Below, in pieces: positions 12,411 through 26,200 of a stretch of 64,000 nucleotides of DNA. Source of the DNA: Azolla pinnata (Eukaryota; Streptophyta; Polypodiopsida; Salviniales; Salviniaceae); the NCBI GenBank assembly GCA_037176905.1, contig JBBBWG010026646.1:63424-127423 (forward strand), given 5' to 3'. The translations under genes and the position numbers were made by a program. The number at the start of each line of letters is the position of its first letter. The stretch's first letter is position 1. The notes beneath the pieces are model-generated. The model saw only the letters and a program-made list of their open reading frames with translations, was not told the origin of the DNA and did no database searches.

Positions 12411-12568
12411 TCAAGCCTATATAACATGTATGTCATGTATGTATGTATATATGTAGCTGTTAAAGTCAAGAAAAGTCAAGTCAAGTCTATCAAGCCTATA
12501 TAACATGTATGTCATGTATGTATGTATATATGTAGCTGTTAAAGTCAAGAAAAGTCAAGTCAAGAAAA
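12411..12568. repeat. 79-bp tandem duplication beside the gap
   Basis: The sequence beginning TCAAGCCTATATAACATG at 12411 repeats almost exactly from 12490, a period of 79 bp. It is followed by shorter AAGTCAAGTCAAG pentamers to about 12590. Its position directly at an assembly gap suggests that more copies lie in the unresolved interval. Confidence 0.85.
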
Positions 12569-12599
12569 GTCAAGTCAAGTCAAGTCAAGTAATTGTTTT

Positions 12600-13931
12600 T
12601 TGTGTTGTTTTTGAGAGTCTGATTTTCTTGGTGTTTCTTCTTCTTCTTCTTCTTCTTTCTTCTTCTTCTTCTCTATATTGGATTGGATCGCGCCCTCCCC
12701 TGCTCTGCTCGCTCCCCTTCATCCCTTTCCTCTCCCTTCCGATTTCAATCCGCGGACAAAGCCCTGCTTGCCTTTTATTCGATCGCTCTCTTCCAGAGCT
12801 CCCGTTTCATCCACCTGCAAACCCTAATTCTTCGCCATCCAGGTGACTCTTCATCCCCTCGCTCTCTTTTGCCCCTTGTAGATACGATTACTCTCTCTCT
12901 CTCTCTCGCTCTCTCTCTCTTTCTCTTTCCCTAATCTCGGTATAGAGGTTTGGTCACTTCGTTTCAAAGGCTGTGTGCGTGCATATCTATCTATCTAGAT
13001 GCTCTTCCTTTTTTTTTTGTCTGGGAACGAATGGGTCAGATCTAAGACTTGAGTTCCATGGATATTTGGGCTGTTTTTCGATTCCATGAACACAAGAAAA
13101 CGATGGAGGTTAGTTTATAGCTCACAAAATGATTGGCATAATGCCTGTTTTTGATTTCTAAGAGTACTTCCATACATCATCGTAAAGCGGCTGTACCCTC
13201 GACATGTCAAAACAAGCGGTATGCCGATTGTGCAAACTTAAATGGTTCTCATTGAATTTACCAGATCAAAAACCGCCGAAACTTACACCTTAGATCTGAT
13301 CAACTCATTTCTCAAACAGAAAAATTGAAGACATTATTTATGTGTATAGGTATATATCAAAAGTCTGATCTTTGGGTTATGCTATGAAGATTCCAATCAC
13401 CTTTTACTTTCTTTCTCAGCAGTTCACCCGTTGCTGCCCACATACTGATGCATTTAGTTTCAGGCTGATTTATTTATCTGTATGATTTGTTACAATTTAT
13501 GTTCTCTTCAAGGCAGTTCAGCCATACGTGTTGAAATGATGATAGTTCTTGAGATCTCATTTGTATGTTGGATTCCCACTTTATGTATTTTGAAGCAATC
13601 TTTTGAATATTCATATATCCTTCGTGATAGATGCACTCTTACCTTTAGAAGATCGTTTCTAAGATGGTACATGTTCCTGTGTATGTATGTGCATATCCAC
13701 ACCTGTATGCGTCCTGCATATATCATGCATTTACTTCTTAAGTTTTTTGAAGTCGCTATTTTCTCTTTCACATCTGCGTGTATAAATGTATGTGTATGAA
13801 AAATGAGAAGAGTTTTGTGTTTTTAAACATTAAAAGCATCGTTGTTGCTTGTGCAGGTATTTATATTAGAGGAATTTCACAAAAGAACGTTGTTGATGCC
13901 AGTGTTTGAAGGATAAGACAGATTAAGTGCA
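12600..13931 (+). promoter_or_regulatory. Leader and first intron of the LCB kinase gene
   Basis: A pyrimidine-rich leader (CTTCTT and CTCTCT runs) includes an AAACCCTAA telo-box near 12819. It ends in a donor at 12843 (exon end CCAG, intron GTGACT). A matching acceptor TTGTGCAG ends at 13856, 75 bases before the start codon at 13932. This gives a non-coding first exon and a leader intron of about 1.0 kb, a common layout in plant housekeeping genes. Confidence 0.6.
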
Positions 13932-16900
13932 ATGTTGAATAGCTTCCATGATGAGTATGCAGAAACGCAACTAAATGATAGAATGGCGCTTCCGAACGTT
14001 GTCGATGTGAAATTGGAGACTCCTATCCAAAAGCATAACACATCAAAGGCCGTCAAGGCTGATGCTAGCCATGATCATAAGATTGAAGTAAGACCTCGAA
14101 GTGAAGAGCTTTTGGGAGACACGATCTTGATTGGCCAGCTTGTCCCTGACAAGAAAATAGCTAAAGAAAACATCACAAAGGCGCAGGTTTCTGCTAGGCT
14201 TACAACGAAGGAGTTTATTTGGGCAAACAAATCGTTGAGTTTAGCAGATATTGTATCGGTAAGCTAAATCCATTCAGAAATATTTCTTGTTAGGCTATGA
14301 AGGGATTGATGATGTATAAATTTAGTAGCTAAATTTATTCAGAAATATTTCTTTTTGGGCTTTCGAAGGGATTTAAATATATAATCTAATGAATCTAGCA
14401 GGTTCCTTATAAAAACTTTGGCTGTATGTTTCCATCTTCAAGAGACGGTCTGCAAGATATGCTAGTTGTATTTCTGTTATTGCTCCAAACGAGGTTGCTA
14501 TCAATGACAAAGATAAAAATGAGAAGTCAAATTTCCTAGTTACTAATATTCATGAACAGTTCTGTGGAAATATCCTAAGACAGCCCTGCATGCTGTTATG
14601 AGCTCACACAAATAGTTAGAATGTGTGTGTGTGTGTTAGGGGGTGAACATGCATAGCAGCATGCAGCATGCAGGTGACTATGTAAGAATGCCCTATGGAA
14701 GGGACAAGAAGCCTACACATGCACGCCATATCAGGAGAGCTATGCAGCATGAGGAGTTCATGACATTATATAAGGCCTTTTTTGTGATATATTATGATTT
14801 TGAATGAAAAATGTTTAGACAAATTTCTTTTATTTGAAAAGGAGAGCTGTCAAAATTTGGAGCTGCTAACTTGAATTTCGGAAGGATGATCCATTTTGGT
14901 AGCTTGTTTCTTGCTTGCTTATCAATAATCTAAGATACTGGGTTTATAAAATTGAGAGAAAAACTGCATGGACTTGGTTGATTTATTTATTAGAAAAAGA
15001 TCAAGTGAAATGAATAGTTCAATAACTGATGTACTAACTTCGGTACATTAATAAAGTTACTTTCAAAACAGCTTAAGTCTTCAATTACATTTGCGTACTT
15101 GTATATGCAGATTTCACACGTGCTTCATACACGTAGATTTATAGTGCATTCCTTTCCTTTTGGAAAGTCAATGTGGCCATGTAGTAGAAAGAGTCGGAAA
15201 AGGAAGGATTTTTATTTCCTAGCCCCAAGACCAGATGAGGCTGCAAAATGGGCTGCAGCTTTTGAATCTCTAAAATGTTTTGTTAATTACTCCCCACAAC
15301 CACTGCCAGCGTCGAAGAGGCAAGCTTCAACGATGGATGCAAAGGAGTCACCATCACCACACCTTGCTACTACTACGGGTTTAGGACGTGCTATGCTTGT
15401 TATTCTAAATCCTCGTTCAGGATCTGGTCGTGCTCGGAAGATTTATGATTCCAAAGTGGAACCTGTACTGAAGGTGAAAAAATCTTCATTTTATAATAAT
15501 GAAATTCCTATCCACATCAAAAGCTGCATATTATATCTTTGAAAGGAATAAGTAATGAATCATTTTTTAGAAATAAGTCTTTGTCAACTACGAATGTAAA
15601 TATGTTTAGTAAAATCACTGAAATATGCATCATCTTCCAAATATCAAAGGCATCATCTTCCAAATATCAAAGGAGAGGTACATTAGTCTTCGAAATGCTG
15701 AACCTTTCTGTAAGGAGTCATTTAATTGTCCTTCGTGAAAAACTATTTGTGCATTACGTGAATATTTTGATTTAGCTTCACTCGTGGAAAGATTCTTCTG
15801 AAAAGATACCCTTTTAACAGCTTGCTGGATTGAAGCTGACCGTTGTAGAAACAAATGGTCCTAATCATGCTCAGAATCTTGCTGCAACAGCAGACTTATC
15901 AACTTGTATGAATGGTAATCATTTTTAACTTTATTTTACCTGTGGCAAATTTACCTTCAAGGTTATATATATCCTTTGTTCTGAAGCTGTACTCTGGTTT
16001 AATATATGTATGTGCCCAGTTTTCTCATTTCTTATCTTACTAAAACTTGTTCTATTTCTCCTTTACGTGTGGCATTAAGTTAGACGTTGTGAAAATTCTC
16101 ATTCGGAAATTTTGTGTATTCAGGGATCATATGTGTTGGAGGTGATGGGATCGTTAATGAGGTATGGAACTTGGTTTCTAATTGGATGAATACATCATGC
16201 AAAGTACTAGTTAATATTTGTTGTTGGACGAAGTTTCTACATGAATTATTTACACCTTATTGTCAATGTTTGAAGTAAAAATTCAGCTCAAACAATGGGT
16301 GTCTCACAGGTCCTCAATGGTGTAGTTAACAGAGATGATATCAAACAATCCAAGAAGATTCCTATTGGCATCATCCCTGCAGGCTCAGATAATTCACTAG
16401 TTTGGTCTGTTTTGGGAATTCGAGATCCAGTTTCTGCAGCAATCGCCATCGTCAAGGTCTCTCTCTCTCTCTGAGTACAAGCAGTAACAAATTTGTTGTA
16501 AAAATTCAGTCGTTCTTCTAATAGGCGTTCTTCTTTAGAGAAATGAATGATGCTTAGGTAGTGTAACCACCAACTAATTGTTGTGAAAACTGTAGATTCT
16601 GATGTTATGATGCTAAAAGTTCTCGTCCATGGTGTTCATATTGGTCATGTGTACTCTGTTTCAGGGAGATCTAGTATCTACCGATATATTATCAGTAGAC
16701 TGGATGAAAACTGGTGATTTTCAACTTGGCCACACGATCACTTACTATGGATTTATGAGCGATGGTGTGTTCCTTCTCTGCAATAATCTTTTAAAGTATC
16801 TAATCTAGACACCACATTATGCAGTATCTTTGCAGTAAAATGAGCGATTTGGATGCTTAGTAGTTTGTCTGCATTAAGCCAGAATGATCAATGTAAGACC

Positions 16901-19115
16901 AAAAAGCGATCTATGTCAGTATGGCTGCAAAACTGTTCGCTAATGTACATTTAGCAAACATGTTTGTGGACGACTCACCCGTGCATGTAAATGTTTTCAC
17001 GAGATACGAGTCTCGGAACTTTCAAAACAATAGATTTTAGACATTTTCAAGCTCTTACACATTGAGAATTATGAGAGGTGGTGCATCCAAAGCATAATAG
17101 ATGGATATAATTAAGTAAGTTAATGTTAAAAATTTGGTGATGGGACAATTCAACTCTTGCAGCTATTAAATGTTAAATCCTGCTTTAGTCCTAAATCTGA
17201 TAGCATTTTTACACGCCTTTGCAAGTCCCTGGAGAGGTTATGCTCAGTCCAGATTGTTGATTAGGTGTGTAAGGAGTCGTCTAATGTAGCTACACATCCA
17301 TACGATCCATACATTGTTTTGTATAGCACATGGCCTTGATTTTACTTTGTTTTTTTTCTCTACGCATGTGAAATGGATTCACTGTATATAGAGCAAAACG
17401 TTTGCCTGTGGATTATGCCTTTTGTTCTTTGATCAATAGAGTCTTCAAAATGCAATTGATATGTCCTTTGTTTTCACTTGTTGACTTACTGTATTGGTGT
17501 TACCTCCTGGTTTTAACCGTGAAGGCTTTTTTTCTCTATTTCAACAGTACTGGAGCTGTCTGAAAAGTATCAGAAGAAGTTTGGGCCCCTGAGATATTTT
17601 GTAGCTGGTGCCTTGAAGTTCCTTTGTTTATCGGCGTATGAATGTGAGATCGAATATCTTCCAGTTCCTGGTCAAGATAATGAAGAGGCAAGAGATAGCA
17701 AAGGATCTATACAGGGAGAAAATGCTGGTAATTTTGATGCCATTTCTGATATTTTCACACGAAAAATGGATGAAGAGAAAGGGGCAAGGTCATTGAGTAA
17801 TCGATTCATTGAACTTGACCATGTTACTGATCCTAGTAACGAGTCTTCAGAATATGTTAGAGGACTTGATTCTAAGTTAAAATGGTCTCCACCCATGCGA
17901 GCTTCCATGCCAGCGGAAATCGATGAGCTTCTTGGATTGAATCACTCAGTGGGGGGGCCTGTAACTCCATCTCCTAGGCCAAGAACTAGGTCAAAATCGA
18001 GACTAGAAAAGGGATGGTCTAGCCGAAGCATGGGAGATGAAACATCAAATTCTGTGACATCAAAGTGGAATCCTAAACAAGAAAGCAGTTTAGGGCTAAA
18101 CCTGGAAGCTGATATCAGTGGTCCAGTATCACAGAATCATCCAAAGTCACCAGTCTTTGAAGATGACAAATGGGTTCTGAAACAAGGCCCTTTTCTGGGT
18201 GTTATGGTATGCAATCATAAATGCAAAACGGTTCAATGTGCAAAGTCACAAACATTGGCCCCTAATGCAAAGCATGATGGCAAAACCTTAGACCTTTTGT
18301 TGGTCCATGATGTTGGTCGGTTCCAATTGCTCCGATTCTTGGTTTTGATGCAATTCGGCTGCCATTTATCTCTACCATTTGTAGAGTGTACCAAGGTATG
18401 TAATCCTCGGGACTAGTTTTTTCTATGACTTTTGTGTTATCATGGTTGATTTGGGTCTTTTGCAGGCATCCGTGTGCATTATATTTCTGATTTTGACTTT
18501 TACAGATATGCCATATCATATTTCATTTATTATGCATTCTCCTCATCTATGCCATCCTCCTCACAATGTATTTATTCATGTTGGTCTATGCATTATATTT
18601 TCTCTTCACTCAGATACCCGTAACCTCTAGTAGATGTGGGATATTACTCCCTGACATGATGTATCCATGTTTCATATATCAAATTTTGTTTTGTTTTTAA
18701 AAGACAACGAGACTTGTGCAGCAAAAACCCATCTCGTAGGATGATTTTAGCATAATATAGACGGTGATTGAACTTTATTCTTTTTCTTGCCCAGGCGTTT
18801 TGAATGTTATTTTCCTTATTTTCTGCTCAGTTTTGCTTGCATCTTTGCCATCAATCTTCATATGTGCAAGCTTGATTACATTTCTTTGGTGGATTTACTT
18901 CAACCCTGAATGCATATATATTCCCTTACCAATATACATGTTGAATCTTTGACTAAAACAATCTTTTATAGGTACAATCTGTGAAACTAAAGCCAGGAAG
19001 CAAGGGGCCTAAAGGTTGTGGCATTGATGGGGAGCTTGTATCTCTTAATGGACCCATCACAATCACGTTACATGAAGAACAATGGCACCTCTTGGGACCT
19101 CTCCATGCTAGCTAG
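13932..19115 (+). CDS. LCBK1: Sphingoid long-chain-base kinase (diacylglycerol-kinase catalytic fold)
   Basis: Eight coding exons (13932-14258, 15111-15473, 15821-15914, 16124-16161, 16310-16456, 16665-16764, 17548-18395, 18972-19115) give 686 aa. The protein matches plant LCBK1, which phosphorylates sphingoid long-chain bases to signalling phosphates. The N-terminal half contains a PH-like segment (DFYFLAPRPDEAAKWAAAF). The kinase domain follows, with LVILNPRSGSGRARK (nucleotide loop, about 206-220), GIICVGGDGIVNEVLNG (GGDG at about 267-270) and IPIGIIPAGSDNSLVWSVLG. Downstream are LELSEKYQKKFGPLRYFVAG, EYVRGLD, RTRSKSRLEKGW, FLGVMVCNH, LDLLLVHDVGRFQLLRFL, HLSLPFVECTKVQSVKLK and GCGIDGELVSLNG, all familiar from the Arabidopsis enzyme. 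Length is a little below the ~760 aa usual for the family, mainly in the N-terminus and central linker. All introns are GT-AG. Confidence 0.93.
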
Positions 19116-20430
19116 CTACAATGGGTTTGGAATTTTACTCACATTCCTTATACTCAATAAATTTTATCAAAGGGTTTAAGATTTGTTTTGAAGGCCTTTG
19201 ACGATTTTTGTACATGGCTCACAGACAAATTTGTATCAAACAAAAAATGGCTCATAATTCATGTTGTATTTAGCCACGCTCTGTTTGGATGCAGTATTGA
19301 CAATGGGTTGCAGAGTGATTGACTGGTCTGAATACACGTACAGATATATTATGGTGATGCATGTTTTGTACAAAATGATATCGATGTGGAAATGCTGGTT
19401 TTGGAACATACTCTTGTCGGTAGATTGTAAATGTGTCCTCTCCAATCGAGACTATCCAGCTTCTTCTTGGAACTTACTCTTGCAAGATAGAGAGTTCATA
19501 GGGCCATGAGACCTTTGAGGTGGTTCCACAGGACTCATTATTGAGTAACCGAAAACAAAATATATTCAATCCCCGATCTATTGTAAATCCAATTACTATT
19601 TCTGGTTTGTGGTTCACTGGCATTTGGTAAACCCTAAACTGTCTTCCAAAGACCGATCAGAGTTTCTTCTTTTGTAGATGATCTAAGATATCGTAGAGTC
19701 TTTAGAACATTGTGCATATTGCAAGAATGAAGAACAAACCGCCCTATTGTCATCCTATCATCAAATCGGTTAAGATGATGCTGCATAGCGAATGCAACAT
19801 GTGCTTGAGAAGATCCACCTTTTGAGAAAAAGGGAGATCATCTCCAGTTGGTGGCAATGGGATTTCACATGTGAGAAACCCCTCTCCCGCATCCTCCTTT
19901 TTGCAAAAAGGAATAAGCGTTCTCATCAAACGACATGCATCTTTTCCTGCTTTTCCCCAATGGATCCTCAGGTGGTAACATGATCTCCTAAGGGGACCTT
20001 GATTGTAGCTTCATATATCAGCTGACAAACAGGGATATCAAAGCATTTTGATTCATATTTTGATTGGAGCTTCATATATAAACACCTTCTTTCCCTTTCA
20101 CATGAGTTATACATTGTACTCCTCAGCAAAATGGGGGTGGATTGTATTTGCAAGTTATTGATTCCAACACTAGGGCAGAATCAGGATATGCAGGGCTCCT
20201 TTTGCCATGGACAAAGCAGCATATAAGATACCAACACAGATCTATGAGCACCTAGGGATCCATCCACATGTGTCAGTTATATATCTTCTCATGTGTGTGG
20301 ATGGAGATTCCAATTTTCCGCAGACATGGAATGGGGCTTCACTACCTCCACTAGAAAGCTCAGGGGAATGAAGATTTCTGTGATTTTCCTTCCTTGCCTT
20401 TTGTCTTCTCCTTTCCAGGGCCCATTGGCT
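19116..20430. other. Intergenic, LCB kinase 3' side to ERF promoter
   Basis: This is AT-rich sequence with only short unconvincing frames. The first part should contain the LCB kinase 3' untranslated region. I see no gene, RNA or repeat array. Confidence 0.5.
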
Positions 20431-20450
20431 AACCTTATAAATAGAAAAGA
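20425..20450 (+). promoter_or_regulatory. TATA box and CCAAT-like element of the ERF gene
   Basis: TATAAATAG occurs at about 20436-20444, preceded by CCATTGGC around 20422-20429. It lies about 350 bases upstream of the ERF start codon, so a leader of roughly 300 bases is implied. No transcript evidence is available. Confidence 0.5.
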
Positions 20451-20796
20451 CACTGAAAGCCAGATTAAAAATTCACTTCAAGGCTGCTCACTTCAGCTGT
20501 TTTTGGCTACCCAATTCCATATTATATTTCAATGGTATTGATCAATTTTAGCGCCCAATCTCGCTTGATCAACAGCTCCGCTCTACTTGGCATATACTTC
20601 TTATTGTTTTGTTAGCACAATCCATCAAATCAACCGCCTTCTCCAATCCAACTCTTAAGGGTCCAGCGATCCAAATTCAAGCCTAACCAAACTCGCTGAC
20701 TGAATTGCCCAATTGTAGTTCAGAGTTCTTCTAGTACTCAAATCGATCAACCTGATTGCCCATTTTATAGTCAGTCCAGCCACGATAAATCTGTTC

Positions 20797-21878
20797 ATGT
20801 TCAAAGACGTTCTCCATTTTGACTGCACTTCTAGTCATCTAGGTATGGAGTCGCTGCATAAAACCATATCACACAATTTCCACCATCAAATCCCTAGTGA
20901 TAATCTCATTTACCAGAGTAATAAGAGATCGAGGTCTGAGTTGGATGATAAACTTACGTATGCCATTTACCCAGAAGTCTCCTATTCATTAAATCTGTCA
21001 CATTGTTCCAGTAACTCGTCATTAGAAGAAATTTGCAATCAATTCAAGTCGCCATACCCTGGGGCATCATACTTCAGCAAGGTAGATTCAGGTAAATCAA
21101 CTTCATTAAATTTCTTTAAGATGCCATCCCAATTCGATCTTCCACTATCAAGGAATCAGGGTTGATTGATTGGGCTAATGATTTAGATTTATTATTAATG
21201 GATGAGGTTGTTAGGGTTTAACCAAACTAGGTTTAGTTAGGTTATGTACTGAATATGAATTCATGATCTAACACATGGTAACATTCAATTCAGGTAAGCT
21301 GGTCAATACAGTTCAACCTGCCAAGCTGCTCAATAAGGCTCATTCAGTCATTTCAATTCATTCACCTGATGTAGATTATTCAAACACAATAACAATCAAT
21401 GCACTTAAAACTGTTAATTCAGTTAAAACAGTGAACTCAGCTGTATCCAGGAGGAGGGCAGAAACAGGGAATGTAGTAGTCAAGTCGAGTAAAGCAGTTG
21501 ATTCAGATGAAGTGAAGACGAGAACAAAGTACAGAGGGGTAAGACAGAGACCATGGGGCAAATGGGCAGCCGAGATACGAGATCCGCGGAAGGCTGCAAG
21601 AGTGTGGCTCGGGACCTTCCAAACTGCTGAAGATGCTGCAAAAGCTTATGACAAAGCAGCTTTCCAGTTCCGAGGATCCAGAGCAAGGCTCAATTTCCCC
21701 AAGGAAAAGCTTTCCTGTAACAAGGACAACATTATGCAACGACCCAAGGCTGCTAATCATGGAGTTGCCTGTTGTAAGCGCACTGATGAACCATTTCACT
21801 GCTACTCGGGTGGAAATGCTTATAATGCTAACCCTAATCCTCACCCTAAATCTTACCTTGAAGTTATTAACCCTGATA

Positions 21879-21910
<32 letters not shown>

Positions 21911-22429
21911 CCTGCATCTGCACCTGCACCTGCACCTGCACCTGCTATGCATAAAATCGGTTCCATGTGTTCATCTTCACCAAATGATAGTACCTGCCAA
22001 GACAACATTATCCAAGATGCTGGCAACCATCATAGCATCTTCATGACTTTACCTGAAATCTTGTCATCACCAACTGATACAAACTTGCCGTCGCTTATAA
22101 GTATATCTGACTTAGCACAACCACTTCATAAGGTAGACTTCTCATCGATGGCCGCCGCTACCTTACTGCATCCACGACCAACATCTGATAGCTTGCCGTT
22201 ACCCAGCATGAACTTACCTGCCTTGCCACCACCAAATCATAGCTACAGTAATGCAACAAACAGCATCGATGATGATGTATACAGGGCAACAATGGCGAAC
22301 AGCAGAGCTGACCAGGCCAGTAATGGCAATGACCATGACTTCAACCCACTGCTGTTAATGGATAACGGCCTCCTTAGCTCTGATAGCCTAGATCAACAGC
22401 TTAATTATATTTACAAATTACTGCATTAA
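20797..22429 (+). CDS. AP2/ERF transcription factor
   Basis: Two exons, 20797-21091 and 21294-22429, join across a GT-AG intron of 202 bp whose two ends share the sequence TTCAGGTAA, giving 476 aa. A single AP2/ERF domain lies at about residues 177-234: [20 protein letters not shown], then [20 protein letters not shown] and [11 protein letters not shown]. The WAAEIRD stretch carries the alanine and aspartate that separate ERF from DREB proteins, so binding of GCC-box-like sites is expected. A basic segment (RRRAETG, KTRTK) before the domain may act as a nuclear signal. The C-terminal half is Asn/Ser/Pro-rich with an alanine run and Pro-Ala dipeptides, typical of activation regions. An alternative shorter start is the ATG at 21275 just before exon 2, which would drop the first 98 residues. 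Confidence 0.87.
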
Positions 22430-23227
22430 ACAACAGTCGACTGATCAACAAATGAGACGAATGGGACAAACCTTTCCTATCACATGGAACCTCATGAGAG
22501 CATAAGCAATCAAAGTTGATGAGTAATGATCTCGTGTTAAAATTTCAACAGAAAAGGGATAGTCAATGCTTGTGACTGACCCTCCGCGTGCATAGCAGCA
22601 TCTGCAATAAATGGTTAGTCACTATTGTTGCTTGTAATATGGAAGATTCCAAGAATATGATCAGTCGAGGGAAGATGAAAATTGCGACCATGACTATGAT
22701 AATAAATTAGTTTCAACTTTTTTAGGCTAGAATTTGAAATTTTCTTACATACCTCATGCATCCCAATTCATGATGTAACCTGAACCATTTTAGTTTTTTC
22801 ACACGTTCAGCCTAAAACACATTGGGAATTGTTTTTTGAAGTCAAAGGCACAGCAAACTAGCAAGTTGACAAATACTCTTCCCACTATGGTACAGAAGAA
22901 TGGATAGGACTGTTTTTGCGTGATCATCATAATGTTTTCAGTAGATCCAACTCATTTCAATACAAAGCAGTTTTCTGCCTACATTAGGCAGGCACGCTTC
23001 TGATACAACTTTCCATTTCATCTTAAGAAATTTTGCTGTTTCAATGTCATTTTAATTAACCGATATTCTGTTGCCGTCTAGGTTGCATGACCATTGCCAT
23101 CTCTGTCAAAACTTCTGATGCATAATCTACATTGGTTGACCCATACCAATAGTGGGCATTCAACCTGCATAATTTAGGATTTAGGATAATCTGGAGGAAA
23201 GAGCATAAACAAAAAACGGTAACAACT
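22430..23227. other. Convergent intergenic space between ERF and coiled-coil genes
   Basis: The 3' ends of two convergent genes lie here. A possible additional 3' exon of the minus-strand gene might start after an ATGCAG acceptor near 23175, but it would meet a stop at once. Nothing else is visible. Confidence 0.45.
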
Positions 23228-26200
23228 CTAGACTCTACCTTTCTCCTTCATGTGAAGGTTTGCAATGGCCTTATGGTGTTCCTCTTCTTGTCTTGCTTTA
23301 GATTCCAATATTGCACGCACTCGTTCTGTTTCCGCCTCTATCCGTTGCAAAACCTCATACCTCTGCAATGCCCTGATTCTTTGCACACTTTCAGCCCTAG
23401 CTTGCTTGTCCTCAAACTCCAACTGCCTTTTGACTACCCTGTGAGTATGTTCGAGTTGTCTCCTCATGATAAATTTCTGAAGCTTCACATCAATAGATTC
23501 TGCCCTTTTTGCAAATTCCTGGAACTCGTACAAAAGTCAAGTAAAAACAATGACATGTGGAATCAAAGATGACAATTTTGCGCGATATTTATAGCTGATT
23601 CAGAGTCAATATGGATGTGGACAGAAGAGGGATTATCTTACAGTAAGAGTACTATTAAGCAATGGATCAGAACTCTGGTTTCTGCAAATTAAAGTTATTA
23701 ACCCCTCAAGAGAACATTAAAGTGGAAGAAAAGATATTACCTGAACTCGTTTATTACGCTGAGCTTGTGCTTCTCTTAGCACCTCGAGTCGTTGCTGCTC
23801 CTTCTGCTCTTCTCTCCTTTTCTTCTCTGCTTCTAACAGCTTGTGATCATCCTCTTGCTTCCTAAGCTTGATTCTTAGATCCTACAATATGAGCACCTTA
23901 TCATACTTATTGCAACAAGCAAAATTTCAAATCATACCCCCCGAAAAAAAGATATTAAGGTATTAGACCTCTTGACGCCTTTGATAGTCTTCTTCCCTCT
24001 TTCTCATTAGCTCATAGAACTTCGCTGTTGCATTAGCATGCCTAGCCTCAGCAAGTCTACAAGCTTTCATGTGTTTTTGCACTCTCTTCTTATTCTGCTC
24101 ATCTAGAAGTCTTCTTCTTTCATCGTCTTTCTGCTGCATCTCCATCTGTTTCTTTATCAATGCCTGGTGCAGCATTCTAGTGGGGTTTTGATACTCCAAT
24201 CAACATATAGAAGCGAGATTTTCTTGTGCATATGAAGGTATGTACCTCTTGTTGGGCCTCAAGGAATTTTTCTGTCTGCCTTCTGAACTCTTCCTGTTTG
24301 GCTAACTTTTCTTGTTCCCTTTTCAGGGCTTCTTTCCGCTGTTTTCTCTACTCCCATCAGCATGCAAAAAAGCAGAAAATCTTAGGGATATCAGTGTCCA
24401 AGCATGAAGCTAAATCAGCTTAGATTAATGAGAAAAAAGAAAAATGGCCATAAGGTTATACACATGTACAGGTGGGTAACACCAGAGAACGAAGAACAAG
24501 GATCAAGTCTGAACAGCGGATGGAGCAAGTATTGAATGCATCCTCCATCTGCGGGCTACATCATCGTATAATGATATATAATAAGACGCTTGGAGTTGGG
24601 TAGCACAAGCTAGTCAACTGCAGCAGTCCAACAAGAAAAAAAAAAGTGGACAGATATTGCTACATAATTCAATCCTCTATTCTTGAGAATAGTTTCTACT
24701 ATCTTCCAAGAATGAACTTCAGATTCAGAATTAGATTCTGTATCTGAAAGTGCCAATCAATAATGTTTGGTTAAGGAAACACAGGTATTTAAATATTCTT
24801 TGAAAACCACATCCTGTTCTTCCTAGCTGGACGATTTGCCCTGTTTGATGCCATTACCTGAAGTTGTTCTCATGATTTAGAAATTCAGGTGATTTTAGGT
24901 GTTTCATCTCTCTGTGGTATGATAGGAAAGATGCTATGAAAACATTTTTCCATCAATACATTTGAAATGGATAATGTATTCTGGTTAGGGTAATCCTAAC
25001 AGCTTATTTCAGGAATAAATGATTACAAAAGGGTAGTATAAGATGGCACTGCATGGTGGCGAGGCACTTAGGACCTAAATTAGACAGATCAAAAGATGAG
25101 AATCTCTCTGAAACTATTCAAGACGCACATGGTGTGCGAGCCAGATTTCGGAGCCGTTTTCTGCTCTGTATGTAGTCAGCAGAAAAAACTGAGAAGCAGA
25201 GCATACAATCTGGAACATTGTTGAGATGGCTCACAGAATCCTCGGTGCACAGTTCATATTCGAGAAATCATCCCATTTTCATAGAGTTAAGTATTATCCA
25301 TCAAAAACTTAGATGTCTTATTCCAGTATTCTGTTCAACCATTTAACCTTTACCATTTGATTTTTCTCTCGAGCAAGTTGTTGTTGTTCTAGCAAGTACC
25401 TCTTTGCATTCATTCTCCTGATCCTCTTTTCAAATGCTTCTTCCTGAATGTTACAAAGATTGTACACCACAGGTAAATAGAGAGAATATCCCCACATGAT
25501 TGAAGATAAATAATTAATGAGGTTCTTCCAAACCATTAGTTACTATACCTCTTTTAGCTTTTGTAGCTCACGCTCTCGAAGTTCGGCTTGCCATTTCTTA
25601 TCCCGTTCAGCTTTTTCTAATCTCTGTTATATACGATGCTCCAAATACAGGTTATCCATCCACTTCCAGCTCAGGTTAAAAAATTATGTATTCCCTATTT
25701 TAAGTCCGTAGGCAATACATCCTTGCATTAACAGATAATATTAATGCAACCTTCTGTTCTTCTATTTTTCTTTCAGCTTCAGCACGTGCTTTATTTTCTT
25801 TCAGCATTTGCTGGAGGATTTAGAAGTCCATAAAACATGTTTCAGAACAAAGGTGATGCTTATATATACAACGTGTGGAATACTCTTGACGAATATGCAG
25901 TCCACATTTACTTCCTACCTCTCTCTGAGCTTCAAACCTTGCAAGTTGATCAATCTCCCTTTGTTGTCTTCTGTGCACAACTTCAAGCCTGTGCTTTTCC
26001 TATTTTTTTGCAATAGAGTTGGACAGTAAATGCAACTCATGACAGACATCAAGCGACCAAAACGTAAATGCTTCCCAGATTAGCAAAGGCACAGAAAATG
26101 CAGTAGAGAAAAACTTTGATTTGCACCTTTTCCTGAAAATCTTTTGGGCACTTATATCTAATGTTATTGTGGCTAACGCTCATCTCGATATTAACAGCTC

